From Flavobacteriaceae bacterium (GTDB lineage Bacteria; Bacteroidota; Bacteroidia; Flavobacteriales; Flavobacteriaceae), in the NCBI GenBank assembly GCA_026988395.1, contig JALSLI010000109.1:1-50613 (forward strand): DNA of 50,613 nt, in the 5' to 3' direction. The notes beneath the pieces were generated by a model, which saw only the letters and a list, made by a program, of their open reading frames with translations, had not been told where the DNA came from and made no database searches. Position numbers and translations under genes: made by a program. Positions 16,237 to 25,834 of the stretch are shown in pieces (position 1 is the first letter of the stretch; every line of letters begins with the position of its first letter).

Positions 16237-16791
16237 ATGTGTCATATTCATAAAATCAGTTCTTTTTTACAAAAAAACCAAACCATCCTCTATCCAACAG
16301 ATACCATTTACGGCATTGGTTGTGACGCAACAAATTATGATGCAGTACAAAAAATCTATAAAATCAAGCAACGTGAAGAGTCTAAAAGTTTAATCATACT
16401 AGTAAATTCCTTTGAGATGTTGCAAAAGTATGTAGAAGAAATTCCTCAAAAAGTAAAAGAATATTTACAAAATACCACAAAACCAACAACGGTTATTTAC
16501 AATAATCCTAAAAAATTAGCAAAAAATGTTATTGCCAAAGACGGTACAGTGGCTATTAGAATAGTTAAAACCGGATTTGTACATAAATTGTTAAATGAAT
16601 TTAAAAAACCAATAGTTTCTACTTCGGCAAATATTTCCGGTGAACCTACACCTAAAGATTTTAAAAGCATTTCTAAAAAAATTATCAAAAATGTAGATTT
16701 TGTTGTTTCTTTGCCTCTCCAAACGAAAAACGCTAAACCATCAAGCATTATTCGTTTAATCGATGATGAAATCGTATTTTTAAGAGACTAA
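16237..16791 (+). CDS. L-threonylcarbamoyladenylate synthase (TsaC/Sua5/YrdC family)
   Basis: 184 residues, the short YrdC-only form. Motifs: ILYPTDTIYGIGCDA (substrate threonine/ATP site), KIKQREESKSLIILV (conserved K-R-...-K-S), and IVSTSANISGEP. The enzyme makes threonylcarbamoyl-AMP from threonine, bicarbonate and ATP, the first step of t6A formation at tRNA position 37. The downstream gene is the CCA-adding enzyme, which overlaps in a TAATG, so the two tRNA-maturation genes are coupled. YciO-type paralogues are the main alternative. Confidence 0.88.
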   Translation: MCHIHKISSFLQKNQTILYPTDTIYGIGCDATNYDAVQKIYKIKQREESKSLIILVNSFEMLQKYVEEIPQKVKEYLQNTTKPTTVIYNNPKKLAKNVIAKDGTVAIRIVKTGFVHKLLNEFKKPIVSTSANISGEPTPKDFKSISKKIIKNVDFVVSLPLQTKNAKPSSIIRLIDDEIVFLRD

Positions 16792-18227
16792 TGAAGAACA
16801 AATCGGATTACAAAGAAGCAATAAAACACCCAATATTCAGCTATATAATTCAAGCTGCTAATGCGTTAAATACAGAAACTTACGTAATTGGTGGTTTTGT
16901 ACGTGATTTTTTATTGCAACGAAATAATAAAAAAGACATTGATATCGTTGCAGTTGGCAGTGGTATTGAACTTGCAAAAAAAGTAGCATCGCTTTTGCCA
17001 AACAAACCAAAAGTACAAGTTTTTAAAACTTACGGAACCGCAATGCTACGTTTTAAAGATGTAGAAATCGAATTTGTTGGTGCCAGAAAAGAATCCTATA
17101 CTAAAGACAGCCGTAATCCACATGTAGAAACCGGAACGTTGGAAGACGATCAAAAAAGAAGAGATTTTACGATTAACGCTTTGGCGATTAGCTTAAACGA
17201 ACAAAATTTAGGCGAATTATTAGATCCATTTAACGGAATAGAGGATCTTAAAAACAAAATTATTCGTACACCATTAGACCCAAATATTACCTATTCCGAC
17301 GACCCTTTACGGATGCTACGTGCCATACGTTTTGCCAGTCAGTTACAGTTTCATATAGAGGCAAAATCACTTTATGCCATTGCAAAAAATGCAGAGCGAT
17401 TAAACATAATTTCTAAAGAACGAATTGTAACCGAACTCAACAAAATACTATTAAGTGAAAAACCATCCATAGGTTTACGTTTGTTATATGAAACCAAATT
17501 ATTACATCAAATTTTACCGGAGCTTACCGCTCTTCAAGGTGTAGAGTATAAAGAAGGTCAAGGACATAAAGATAACTTTTTCCACACTTTACAGGTAGTG
17601 GATAATATAGCTAAAACCACCGATAATCTTTGGTTGCGTTGGGCAGCATTATTGCATGATATTGGTAAAGCACCAACTAAACGATTTGATAAAAAATTAG
17701 GATGGACTTTTCATAATCATGAGTTTGTAGGATCTAAAATGGTAGAGAAAATCTTTAAACGATTAAAAATGCCGTTAAACGATAAAATGAAATATGTAAA
17801 AAAAATCGTTTTATTAAGTTCCAGACCTATCGTTATTGCCGAAGAAGTTTCAGATGCGGCAGTAAGAAGACTACTTTTTGATGCAGGAGATGATATCGAA
17901 GATCTTTTATTACATTGCGAAGCAGACATTACCACGCAAAATGAAGAAAAACGTAAAAAATACCTCAATAATTTTAAACGCGTACGCAATAAAATTAAAG
18001 AAGTAGAAGAACGCGATAAAATCCGTAATTTTCAACCACCGATTTCCGGAAAATTAATTATGGACACCTTTAACCTAAAACCTTGTAAGGAAATAGGGAT
18101 TATTAAAGATGCTATTAAAGATGCTATTTTAGAAGGTGAAATTTCTAATGAATACCAAGCCTCTTTCGATTATATGTTAAAAAAAGGAGCAGAATTAGGC
18201 TTAACCACCACTAACAATTCGCATTAA
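16791..18227 (+). CDS. cca: CCA tRNA nucleotidyltransferase with HD domain
   Basis: 478 residues. The polymerase beta-like head has GGFVRD at 34-39 and the metal-binding DID at 49-51; the RNA-binding part has DPLRMLRAIRFASQL; an HD domain (LRWAALLHDIGKAPT and HNHEFVGSKM) follows in the C-terminal third. The enzyme adds or repairs the CCA end of tRNA; the HD domain usually gives phosphatase or phosphodiesterase activity. Three tRNAs in this window do not show an encoded CCA, so the enzyme is needed. The last 27 bp overlap the convergent DUF819 gene. Confidence 0.96.
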   Translation: MKNKSDYKEAIKHPIFSYIIQAANALNTETYVIGGFVRDFLLQRNNKKDIDIVAVGSGIELAKKVASLLPNKPKVQVFKTYGTAMLRFKDVEIEFVGARKESYTKDSRNPHVETGTLEDDQKRRDFTINALAISLNEQNLGELLDPFNGIEDLKNKIIRTPLDPNITYSDDPLRMLRAIRFASQLQFHIEAKSLYAIAKNAERLNIISKERIVTELNKILLSEKPSIGLRLLYETKLLHQILPELTALQGVEYKEGQGHKDNFFHTLQVVDNIAKTTDNLWLRWAALLHDIGKAPTKRFDKKLGWTFHNHEFVGSKMVEKIFKRLKMPLNDKMKYVKKIVLLSSRPIVIAEEVSDAAVRRLLFDAGDDIEDLLLHCEADITTQNEEKRKKYLNNFKRVRNKIKEVEERDKIRNFQPPISGKLIMDTFNLKPCKEIGIIKDAIKDAILEGEISNEYQASFDYMLKKGAELGLTTTNNSH

Positions 18228-19532
18228 TTCGGCACAAAAAATTGCTCCAACCGTTCCTACCGCATAACCCACAACGGCAAGTAAAACACCAACGGTTGCC
18301 AACGAAGGATGAAAAGCAGAGGCTACAATAGGAGCAGAGGCTGCTCCACCAACGTTTGCCTGACTACCTACGGCCAAGAAAAAATAAGGAGCTCGTATTA
18401 ATTTTGCGACAGCAATTAGTAATACTGCGTGGATAAACATCCAGATAATACCTATAAAAATCAAACCTTTATTTTCAAAAATCATCGTTAAATCCATTTT
18501 CATTCCGATACTTGCAACCAAAATATAAATAAAAACACTACCAATTTTACTGGCACCGGCTCCTTCAAAATTTCTTGCTTTGGTAAAAGATAAAATAATA
18601 GCAATAAGTGTAGAAATACTAATCATCCAAAAGAAATTTGAACCCAAAAAGGTAAGTGAATTTTTTAGAGTTTCACTCTCTAATTTCATTACTATATTTT
18701 TAAAAAACGGTGCTAAATAACCGGATAAAAAATGTGAGAATCCAACAGCTCCAAAAGCAATAGCTCCCATAATAATATAATCACTCGTTGTTGGAATGCG
18801 TTCTACACTTTCGCTAAATTCGGTTACTTTTTTCTTTAAAGCTTCAATTGCCGAAGTATCTGCTTTTAGCCATTTATCTATTTTGTCTGATTTTCCAATT
18901 CCAATAAGGAGTAAAGCCATCCAAATATTAGCAACCACAATATCCACAAAGACCATTCCTCCGTATAAACGCGGATTATACTTGTAAATCTCTAACATTG
19001 CCGTTTGGTTTGCTCCACCGCCAATCCAACTTCCCGCAAGGGTAGAAAGGCCACGCCAAACAGCATTAGGTCCTGCTCCTGATACCGCTTCCGGATAAAT
19101 TGCGGAGACGATTAATATGGCAATAGGTCCGCCAATTATAATCCCAATTGTTCCGGTAAAAAACATAATTAACGCTTTAGGTCCTAAATTAAAAACGGAT
19201 TTTAAATCCAAACTCAGTGTCATTAAAACCAAAGCAGCCGGAAGTAAATAACGACTGGCAACGTAATAAATATTGGAGCTGTGTTTTATTATTTCGCCGG
19301 TTTCGGTTTTAATCTCCCATTCCGGAGCGATGATACCAAAGGTCGTTAACACGGCAGGTAACATATACGCCATAAACAATGCAGGAACAATTTTGTAAAA
19401 AAAATACCAGAATCCGGTTTTTTTGTTGGAAGTGTGAAAAATAAGTCCTAAACACACCATTAATAATCCAAAAATCACAGTATCATTGGTGATAAAAGGT
19501 TCTTTTAATAATTCGGTTGTTTCTACTGTCAT
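18201..19532 (-). CDS. DUF819 family integral membrane protein
   Basis: 443 residues with about ten hydrophobic segments. Family-type stretches include GAGPNAVWRGLSTLAGSWIG, GGANQTAM and the C-terminal VGSQANVGGAASAPIVASAF. The pseudo-repeated GGANQ/QANVGG loops look like inverted halves of a transporter, similar to sodium- or anion-coupled carriers. The substrate is not known. Its start lies immediately after the thrC stop with no gap, so it is the last gene of the threonine operon, which hints at a role linked to amino-acid transport (inference). Its 3' end overlaps cca by 27 bp. Confidence 0.85.
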   Translation of the reverse strand: MTVETTELLKEPFITNDTVIFGLLMVCLGLIFHTSNKKTGFWYFFYKIVPALFMAYMLPAVLTTFGIIAPEWEIKTETGEIIKHSSNIYYVASRYLLPAALVLMTLSLDLKSVFNLGPKALIMFFTGTIGIIIGGPIAILIVSAIYPEAVSGAGPNAVWRGLSTLAGSWIGGGANQTAMLEIYKYNPRLYGGMVFVDIVVANIWMALLLIGIGKSDKIDKWLKADTSAIEALKKKVTEFSESVERIPTTSDYIIMGAIAFGAVGFSHFLSGYLAPFFKNIVMKLESETLKNSLTFLGSNFFWMISISTLIAIILSFTKARNFEGAGASKIGSVFIYILVASIGMKMDLTMIFENKGLIFIGIIWMFIHAVLLIAVAKLIRAPYFFLAVGSQANVGGAASAPIVASAFHPSLATVGVLLAVVGYAVGTVGAIFCAELMRIVSGG

Positions 19533-20816
19533 CTATTTAAATATTAAAAATTTTTTCAATTCGTTGTATTGGTTAATTTCAATACTCTTCTTTTCTTTAT
19601 TAAGTACTTTTTCTATTTGTTTAGGAATAGTAATTTCTTCATTAATTAGAGGATAGATTACATCTAAAAATTTTATAGGATGTGCCGTCTCTAAAAACAC
19701 ACCGATCTGATTATTAGATAAATTAAATTTTTTTAAACCAAGATATCCTATTGCTCCGTGTGGGTCTGCAAGATAGTTATTTTCTTGATATAATTTTTTT
19801 ATGGTTTCCTTTGTTTCATTATCTGAAAAAGTAAAAGATTTTAAATGTTTTTTTAAACTTGTAAAGTCATTATTGTAAAGCTCTTGTATGCGTATAAAAT
19901 TACTTGGATTACCAACATCCATCGCATTAGAAATAGTTGGTATAGTAGGTTTAGGTTGGTAAGTTTCGGTTTCTAAATAACGTGTTACCACATTGTTTTC
20001 ATTTGTTGCCGCAATAAATGTTTTAATAGGCATTCCTAATTTTTGGGCAAGCATTCCGGCACAGATATTACCAAAATTACCACTTGGTACTGAAAATACA
20101 ATCTCTTTTTGGTGTTTTTTAAGTTCTTTGTAAGCAAAAGCAAAATAGAACATTTGTGGTAGCCATCTTGCAACGTTTATCGAATTTGCTGAAGTTAATT
20201 GTATTTTATTTGTAATCTCGGTATCTAAAAAAGCGGATTTCACCATTTCCTGACAATCGTCAAATGTGCCGTTTACTTCTAATGCCGTAATGTTTTCGCC
20301 TAAAGTAGTGAGTTGTTTTTCTTGAATTTCGCTAACTTTTCCTTTCGGATATAAAATAACAACATCCACACCTTTTACTTTGTAAAAACCATTGGCAACC
20401 GCTCCGCCTGTATCGCCCGAAGTAGCTACTAAAACGGTAATTTTATTTTCGGTTTGAAATTCTTGTAAACACCTTGCCATAAATCCTGCACCTACATCTT
20501 TAAAAGCCATTGTTGGTCCGTGAAATAATTCTAAGGCAAAAATGCCATTTTCAATCTGTACAACCGGAAATTTAAAAGACAAAGTTTCATTAATGATTTT
20601 TTTAAGGTGTTTGTCGTTAATATGATCTACAAATTGTTTAATAAGTTCAAAAGCGATTTCCTCGTTGCTTAGTTGTTCGATGGTATTCCAAAATTCTTTT
20701 TTTAAAGGCGTAATTTTATCCGGAAAATACAGACCTCTATCATCTGCAATTCCTTGGATAACGGCATTTTTAAAATCGGTTTTATTCTTGGAATTTTTTA
20801 AACTGTAAAATATCAT
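19533..20816 (-). CDS. thrC: Threonine synthase
   Basis: 427 residues, the bacterial class. The PLP lysine is in GPTMAFKDVGAGFMAR, and VATSGDTGGAVANGFY and VSFSVPSGNFGNICAG-like phosphate-binding loops are present (here IVFSVPSGNFGNICAG). It converts O-phosphohomoserine to threonine. Its ATG overlaps the thrB stop in an ATGA and it directly abuts the DUF819 gene, so thrA-thrB-thrC-DUF819 is one tightly packed operon. Confidence 0.97.
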   Translation of the reverse strand: MIFYSLKNSKNKTDFKNAVIQGIADDRGLYFPDKITPLKKEFWNTIEQLSNEEIAFELIKQFVDHINDKHLKKIINETLSFKFPVVQIENGIFALELFHGPTMAFKDVGAGFMARCLQEFQTENKITVLVATSGDTGGAVANGFYKVKGVDVVILYPKGKVSEIQEKQLTTLGENITALEVNGTFDDCQEMVKSAFLDTEITNKIQLTSANSINVARWLPQMFYFAFAYKELKKHQKEIVFSVPSGNFGNICAGMLAQKLGMPIKTFIAATNENNVVTRYLETETYQPKPTIPTISNAMDVGNPSNFIRIQELYNNDFTSLKKHLKSFTFSDNETKETIKKLYQENNYLADPHGAIGYLGLKKFNLSNNQIGVFLETAHPIKFLDVIYPLINEEITIPKQIEKVLNKEKKSIEINQYNELKKFLIFK

Positions 20817-21751
20817 ATCATTTTGGTTTTAATGCCTTTACGGTTTATTTTTGAAATGTAAATTTTAAAAGGAATTTTCGTTTTCATAAAGAATTTATGT
20901 AATTCTTCTTTAATTAAGGTTGCATTTTCCATCCCTTTACAAATAGTAAAAGTAGAAGGGCCCGAACCCGAAATTCCATATCCCAAAGCACCATTTTGTA
21001 AAGTGATTTTTTTAGTTTCTTTAAAAAACGGAATTAATTTAGAACGGTAAGGCTCAACCACAACGTCTTGTAGAGAAGATGCAAATAAATCATAATCTTT
21101 TGTGTATAAAGAGCTTACTAAACTACCTACATTTGCCCATTGAGTAACGGCATCTTTTAATAAAATTTTTTTCGGTAAAACGGCTCTTGCATCTGCTGTT
21201 TTTACTTCTATTTGCGGATGCAAAATTACTACATGTAATTCGCTAATACTCGGCAAGGAAATTACCTGCAGCGGATTGGTACTTTTTACCAATGTAAAAC
21301 CACCTAAAATTGCAGGTGTAACATTGTCTGCTATTGGCGAGCCGCAAGCAATACGTTCGCCTTCTCTCGCAAAATCGATTAGTTCGGTTTTTGTAAACGG
21401 ATTGCCTAATAATTTATTAATTCCTACTACCGCTCCGGCACTACTGGCGGCACTGCTACCAATGCCACTTCCGGGTTTTATCTTTTTAAAAATTTGAATA
21501 TCAAATCCGTAATCTATTTTTATGTTTTTTAGTAATGCCATAGCAGCAACACTTGCGGCATTTTCTAATGGATTTAAAGGCAAATCAAAACCTTTAATTT
21601 TAGAAATGCTAATTCCTTTTTTGTTTTTTTTGGAAATAATCATTTTATCGCCAACACTATCTAAGCAAAGTCCTAGAACATCAAATCCACATGATAAATT
21701 TGCCACTGTTGCCGGAGCAAAAACTTCTATTTTATTGTTGCTTTCTTCCAT
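20813..21751 (-). CDS. thrB: Homoserine kinase
   Basis: 312 residues. GHMP kinase fold: N-terminal VFAPATVANLSCGFDVLGL, the ATP loop PGSGIGSSAASSAGAVVG, and the C-terminal ALGYGISGSGPSTFTIC. It phosphorylates homoserine for ThrC. It starts 3 bp after the thrA stop and overlaps thrC by 4 bp. Confidence 0.97.
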   Translation of the reverse strand: MEESNNKIEVFAPATVANLSCGFDVLGLCLDSVGDKMIISKKNKKGISISKIKGFDLPLNPLENAASVAAMALLKNIKIDYGFDIQIFKKIKPGSGIGSSAASSAGAVVGINKLLGNPFTKTELIDFAREGERIACGSPIADNVTPAILGGFTLVKSTNPLQVISLPSISELHVVILHPQIEVKTADARAVLPKKILLKDAVTQWANVGSLVSSLYTKDYDLFASSLQDVVVEPYRSKLIPFFKETKKITLQNGALGYGISGSGPSTFTICKGMENATLIKEELHKFFMKTKIPFKIYISKINRKGIKTKMI

Positions 21752-21754
21752 AAA

Positions 21755-24178
21755 TTAATCTTTTGCTAAACGGATAACATCGGCAAAAATTCCGGATGCC
21801 GTAACTTCGGCACCTGCACCTGCTCCTTTTATGATTAAAGGCTGTTCTGCATATCTTTGGGTGTAAAATAATACAATATTGTCTTTGCCTTCAATATTGT
21901 AAAACGGATGATTTTTACCAACTTCTTCTAAGGAAATTTTAGTGTTTTCAGGTGTAAATTCGGCTACGTATTTTAATTTTTTATTTTTCGCTTTCGCGGA
22001 AGTGTATAGCGATTGAAAATAATTTTCTTCTTGTTTTAAAATTTCCATAAATTCGGATACTGTTTTGGCAGAACGAGCTTTCTCCGGTAGAAAAGATTTG
22101 TTTTTTATCATTTCAAATTCTAACGCATAACCACTCTCGCGAGCGAGAATTAAAATTTTACGCATCACATCTTTTCCGCTTAAATCGATTCTTGGATCAG
22201 GCTCTGTATAACCTTCTTCTTTTGCTTGTTCCACCACATTGTAAAAAGAGATTTTTTCGTTAAAATTATTAAAAATAAAATTTAAACTTCCCGAAAGTAC
22301 AGCTTGAATTTTAGTTATTTTATCACCGGAACTGATTAAGTTTTTTAAGGTGTCAATTACCGGTAATCCTGCACCAACATTAGTTTCATATAAAAATGAG
22401 GTATTGTATTCTTTGGCAGTTTGTTTTAAATCGAGGTATTTTTTATAGCTGTCCGAACAAGCTATTTTATTACTTGCAACCACCGAAATACTATTGCTTA
22501 AACAGAATTTATAAAACTCGGGTACATTTTCATTTGCTGTATTATCTACAAAAATGGAATTTCGTAAATTAAGCTGTTTTATGGTGTTAAAAAATTCATT
22601 TAAATCCGATTTTTTACCATTTTCCAATTCATTTTTCCAGTTAGATAAAGAAATTCCGGTTTCATTAAATGTCATTTTACGCGAATTGGCAAGGGCAATT
22701 ACATTTACTTTTAGGCGTAATTCTTTTAATAAAAAATCTTGTTGTTCTTGTAGTTGTTTTAAAAAAATACTACCAACATTTCCAACACCGATGATAAATA
22801 AATTTAGGGTTTTATAGGCAGTTTCAAAAAAACATTCGTGAAGGGAATTTAATGCTTTTTTTACATTTTTTTCGGCAATAACCACCGAGATATTGTTTTC
22901 GGAAGCACCTTGTGCAATAGCTCTAATATTTACATTATTTTTCCCTAAAGCCATAAACATTTTTCCACTGATACCTTGATGTGCTTTCATATTGTCTCCA
23001 ACCAAAGCAATTATGGATAGATTTGTTTCTACGGATAAAGGATTTACCTTTTTTGTTAAAATTTCCAATTCAAAAGCCTTGTCAATTGTTTTTTTTGCTT
23101 TTTCCACATCTTCGGTATCAATTGCAATACAAATACTGTGTTCTGATGAAGCTTGGGTAATTAATTTTACATTGATACTTTTTTCCGCCAAAGCAGAAAA
23201 CAATTTACTCGAAAACCCCGGAACGCCAACCATTGCATTACCTTCTAAAGTAATTAAACTAATTTCGTTTATGTTGCTAATTCCTGTGGCAATATTTTGG
23301 TTTTTAACATCTGAAGCAATTCGTGTTCCCGCATCTTCGGGTTTAAAAGTATTCTTTATATATATAGGTATGTTTTTTTCTAAAACCGGTTGAATGGTTG
23401 GCGGATAAATCACTTTTGCTCCAAAATGTGATAATTCCATTGCTTCTTGATAAGAAATTTCATCAATCACTTTTGCTTGTGTTACTAACTTAGGATTTGC
23501 AGTATATAAACCGCTAACATCAGTCCAGATTTCTAATATATTTGCATCTACAATATTTGCTAGTACAGCAGCAGTGTAATCTGAGCCGCCACGACCTAAA
23601 GTAGCAGTTTCATCGTTTTTGTTAGAAGCGATAAATCCGCCGATAATATAATTATTTTTATCGTTTTTTTGGATTTCTTTTTTAACCAATGGAATGGTAT
23701 TTTTAAAGGATACTTTTGCATTTAAAAAGGAATCACCTTCCGTTTTAACGATTTTTTTAGCATCCATTAAATGGGAAGAAATTTGCTTGTTTAATAGTGT
23801 ATGATAAATAATAACAGAGGATAAATCTTCGCCAAACGAGCTTATTTTTGCCAGTGTTTTATCGGTTAATTCACCTATTAGAAAAATTCCTTTTAAGATT
23901 GCCGAAAGAGCTTCAAATTTTACATCTAAAATAGGATTAATTTCCAACTCTAGGTCTTTTACTGTGGTATAATGGCGTTTTTTAATTTCTTCAAAAACAG
24001 TTTGATATTCCTTTTGTTCTTTCGCTTTTTGAGCGGTTTCTATTAATAGATTTGTAATTCCGCCAAGGGCAGAAACGACAATTATTTTATCGCATTGCTC
24101 ACGATTGATTATAGATACAACTTTAAGAATGTTCTCGGCATTTTTTACGGAAGTGCCACCAAATTTTAATACACGCAT
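21755..24178 (-). CDS. thrA: Bifunctional aspartokinase / homoserine dehydrogenase
   Basis: 807 residues or so from ATG 24178. A longer open frame runs upstream, but the family start [11 protein letters not shown] is at 24178 and the extension would run into guaA, so it is rejected. Residues 1-290 are the aspartokinase (KFGGTS at 5-10, GRGGSDYTA), then two ACT regulatory domains (about 300-450), then homoserine dehydrogenase ([15 protein letters not shown] and [27 protein letters not shown]). It feeds both threonine and, through aspartyl phosphate, DAP/lysine made with DapD. The ACT domains imply feedback by threonine. No leader-peptide attenuator fits in the 94-bp gap to guaA. Confidence 0.97.
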   Translation of the reverse strand: MRVLKFGGTSVKNAENILKVVSIINREQCDKIIVVSALGGITNLLIETAQKAKEQKEYQTVFEEIKKRHYTTVKDLELEINPILDVKFEALSAILKGIFLIGELTDKTLAKISSFGEDLSSVIIYHTLLNKQISSHLMDAKKIVKTEGDSFLNAKVSFKNTIPLVKKEIQKNDKNNYIIGGFIASNKNDETATLGRGGSDYTAAVLANIVDANILEIWTDVSGLYTANPKLVTQAKVIDEISYQEAMELSHFGAKVIYPPTIQPVLEKNIPIYIKNTFKPEDAGTRIASDVKNQNIATGISNINEISLITLEGNAMVGVPGFSSKLFSALAEKSINVKLITQASSEHSICIAIDTEDVEKAKKTIDKAFELEILTKKVNPLSVETNLSIIALVGDNMKAHQGISGKMFMALGKNNVNIRAIAQGASENNISVVIAEKNVKKALNSLHECFFETAYKTLNLFIIGVGNVGSIFLKQLQEQQDFLLKELRLKVNVIALANSRKMTFNETGISLSNWKNELENGKKSDLNEFFNTIKQLNLRNSIFVDNTANENVPEFYKFCLSNSISVVASNKIACSDSYKKYLDLKQTAKEYNTSFLYETNVGAGLPVIDTLKNLISSGDKITKIQAVLSGSLNFIFNNFNEKISFYNVVEQAKEEGYTEPDPRIDLSGKDVMRKILILARESGYALEFEMIKNKSFLPEKARSAKTVSEFMEILKQEENYFQSLYTSAKAKNKKLKYVAEFTPENTKISLEEVGKNHPFYNIEGKDNIVLFYTQRYAEQPLIIKGAGAGAEVTASGIFADVIRLAKD

Positions 24179-24234
24179 ATCATTTTCAGTTTCAGATAAT
24201 GCGAATATAAACAATATTCCTAATTTTTTACGGT

Positions 24235-24269
24235 TTTGTTTTAACACTAATAAAAAAGAATTATTTTTG
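24235..24269 (+). promoter_or_regulatory. Promoter for guaA, possibly leaderless
   Basis: TTTG at 24235-24238 and TATTTTTG at 24262-24269 are 23 bp apart. The -7 box ends only three bases before the guaA ATG (24273), so the transcript would begin at or within a few bases of the start codon. Confidence 0.6.
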
Positions 24270-24272
24270 CGA

Positions 24273-25805
24273 ATGCAAGAAAAGGTACTTATTTTAGATT
24301 TTGGCTCACAGTTTACGCAACTTATCGCAAGGCGAATAAGAGAATTAAACATTTTTAGCGAAATTTTCCCATATAATAGTAAGAATTTTAATGTAGCAGA
24401 TTATAAAGCGGTGATTTTATCCGGTAGTCCTAATTCGGTTACAGGCGACAAAGTTTTACATCCGGATTTGTCGAAAATAAAAGGGCAAAAACCTTTGTTG
24501 GCAATTTGTTACGGAGCACAATATTTGGCTCAATTTTTTGGTGGGAAAGTAGGTAATTCCAATTCAAGAGAATATGGTAGGGCAAATTTAACTTATGTAG
24601 ATGCTACTTGTCCGTTATTTTATGATGTACACGAAGGCTCACAAGTTTGGATGAGTCATAGCGATACTATAATTGAATTACCTAAAAACAGCAAACGAAC
24701 AGCAAGTACCGAAGATGTAAAAAATGCCGGATTTCGTTTTATCGATGAAGATACTTATGGTATTCAATTTCATCCGGAAGTATATCATTCAACCGACGGA
24801 AAAAAAATATTGGAAAATTTTTTAGTGCGTATTGCTAAAATAAAACAAGAATGGACACCAGACGCTTTTGTGGAAAAAACAGTAAACGAATTGCAAAACA
24901 CAATTGGTAAGGATAAAGTTGTTTTAGGCTTATCAGGAGGTGTAGATTCTACCGTTGCAGCTGTTTTATTAGACAAAGCCATCGGTAAAAACTTATATTG
25001 TATCTTTGTTAATAATGGTTTGTTGCGAAAAAACGAATTTCAAAGTGTTTTAGAGCAATATAAACATATGGGATTAAATGTAAAAGGCGTTGATGCTTCG
25101 GCACGTTTTTTGTCTGCTCTAAAAGGAATTGAAGATCCTGAGATGAAACGAAAAGCCATAGGTAAAGTATTTATAGATGTTTTTGATGATGAAGCACATC
25201 GTATAGAAGATGTAAAATGGCTGGCACAAGGTACTATTTATCCTGATGTTATTGAATCGGTTTCGGTTGACGGAGGTCCTTCGGCAACGATAAAATCGCA
25301 TCATAATGTTGGTGGTTTGCCCGATTTTATGAAATTAAAAATAGTAGAGCCTTTAAAGATGATTTTTAAAGATGAGGTACGTAGAGTTGGTAAAACCTTA
25401 GGGATAGATACCAATTTATTAGAAAGGCATCCTTTTCCGGGGCCGGGATTGGGAATTCGTATTTTAGGCGAAGTAACCGAAGAAAAAGTAAAAATGCTTC
25501 AAGAAGTAGATGCTATCTTTATTGAAGGCTTAAAAAACCGAAAACTGTACGATAAAGTGTGGCAAGCAGGAGCGATGTTATTGCCTGTAAATTCGGTTGG
25601 TGTGATGGGAGATGAGCGTACTTACGAAAAAGTAGTAGCATTAAGAGCAGTAAGTTCTACCGATGGAATGACAGCAGATTGGGTAGATTTGCCATATGCG
25701 TTTTTACAAGAGGTGTCTAACAAAATTATAAATAATGTTAAAGGTGTTAATAGAGTTGTTTACGATATTAGCTCTAAGCCACCAGCAACCATAGAATGGG
25801 AATAA
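24273..25805 (+). CDS. guaA: GMP synthase (glutamine-hydrolysing)
   Basis: 510 residues. ATG 24273 gives the family start [21 protein letters not shown]; longer starts would extend into thrA. The class I amidotransferase domain has the triad Cys79 ([10 protein letters not shown]), His167 and Glu169 (FHPEVYHS). The ATP pyrophosphatase domain has the P loop SGGVDS at 221-226, and the C-terminal dimerisation domain contains [11 protein letters not shown]. It aminates XMP to GMP. It is divergent from thrA across 94 bp and is followed after 29 bp by the LysM protein gene, probably co-transcribed. Confidence 0.98.
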   Translation: MQEKVLILDFGSQFTQLIARRIRELNIFSEIFPYNSKNFNVADYKAVILSGSPNSVTGDKVLHPDLSKIKGQKPLLAICYGAQYLAQFFGGKVGNSNSREYGRANLTYVDATCPLFYDVHEGSQVWMSHSDTIIELPKNSKRTASTEDVKNAGFRFIDEDTYGIQFHPEVYHSTDGKKILENFLVRIAKIKQEWTPDAFVEKTVNELQNTIGKDKVVLGLSGGVDSTVAAVLLDKAIGKNLYCIFVNNGLLRKNEFQSVLEQYKHMGLNVKGVDASARFLSALKGIEDPEMKRKAIGKVFIDVFDDEAHRIEDVKWLAQGTIYPDVIESVSVDGGPSATIKSHHNVGGLPDFMKLKIVEPLKMIFKDEVRRVGKTLGIDTNLLERHPFPGPGLGIRILGEVTEEKVKMLQEVDAIFIEGLKNRKLYDKVWQAGAMLLPVNSVGVMGDERTYEKVVALRAVSSTDGMTADWVDLPYAFLQEVSNKIINNVKGVNRVVYDISSKPPATIEWE

Positions 25806-25834
25806 TTTCACGTGATTAAAAACAACTATAAAAA

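Noticed and set aside
24105-24272. Longer N-terminus for guaA extending into thrA
   Set aside because: The conserved start [13 protein letters not shown] is at 24273, preceded by the promoter box.
24179-24352. Longer N-terminus for thrA extending into guaA
   Set aside because: The family start [10 protein letters not shown] is at 24178 and the extension is antisense to guaA with no family match.
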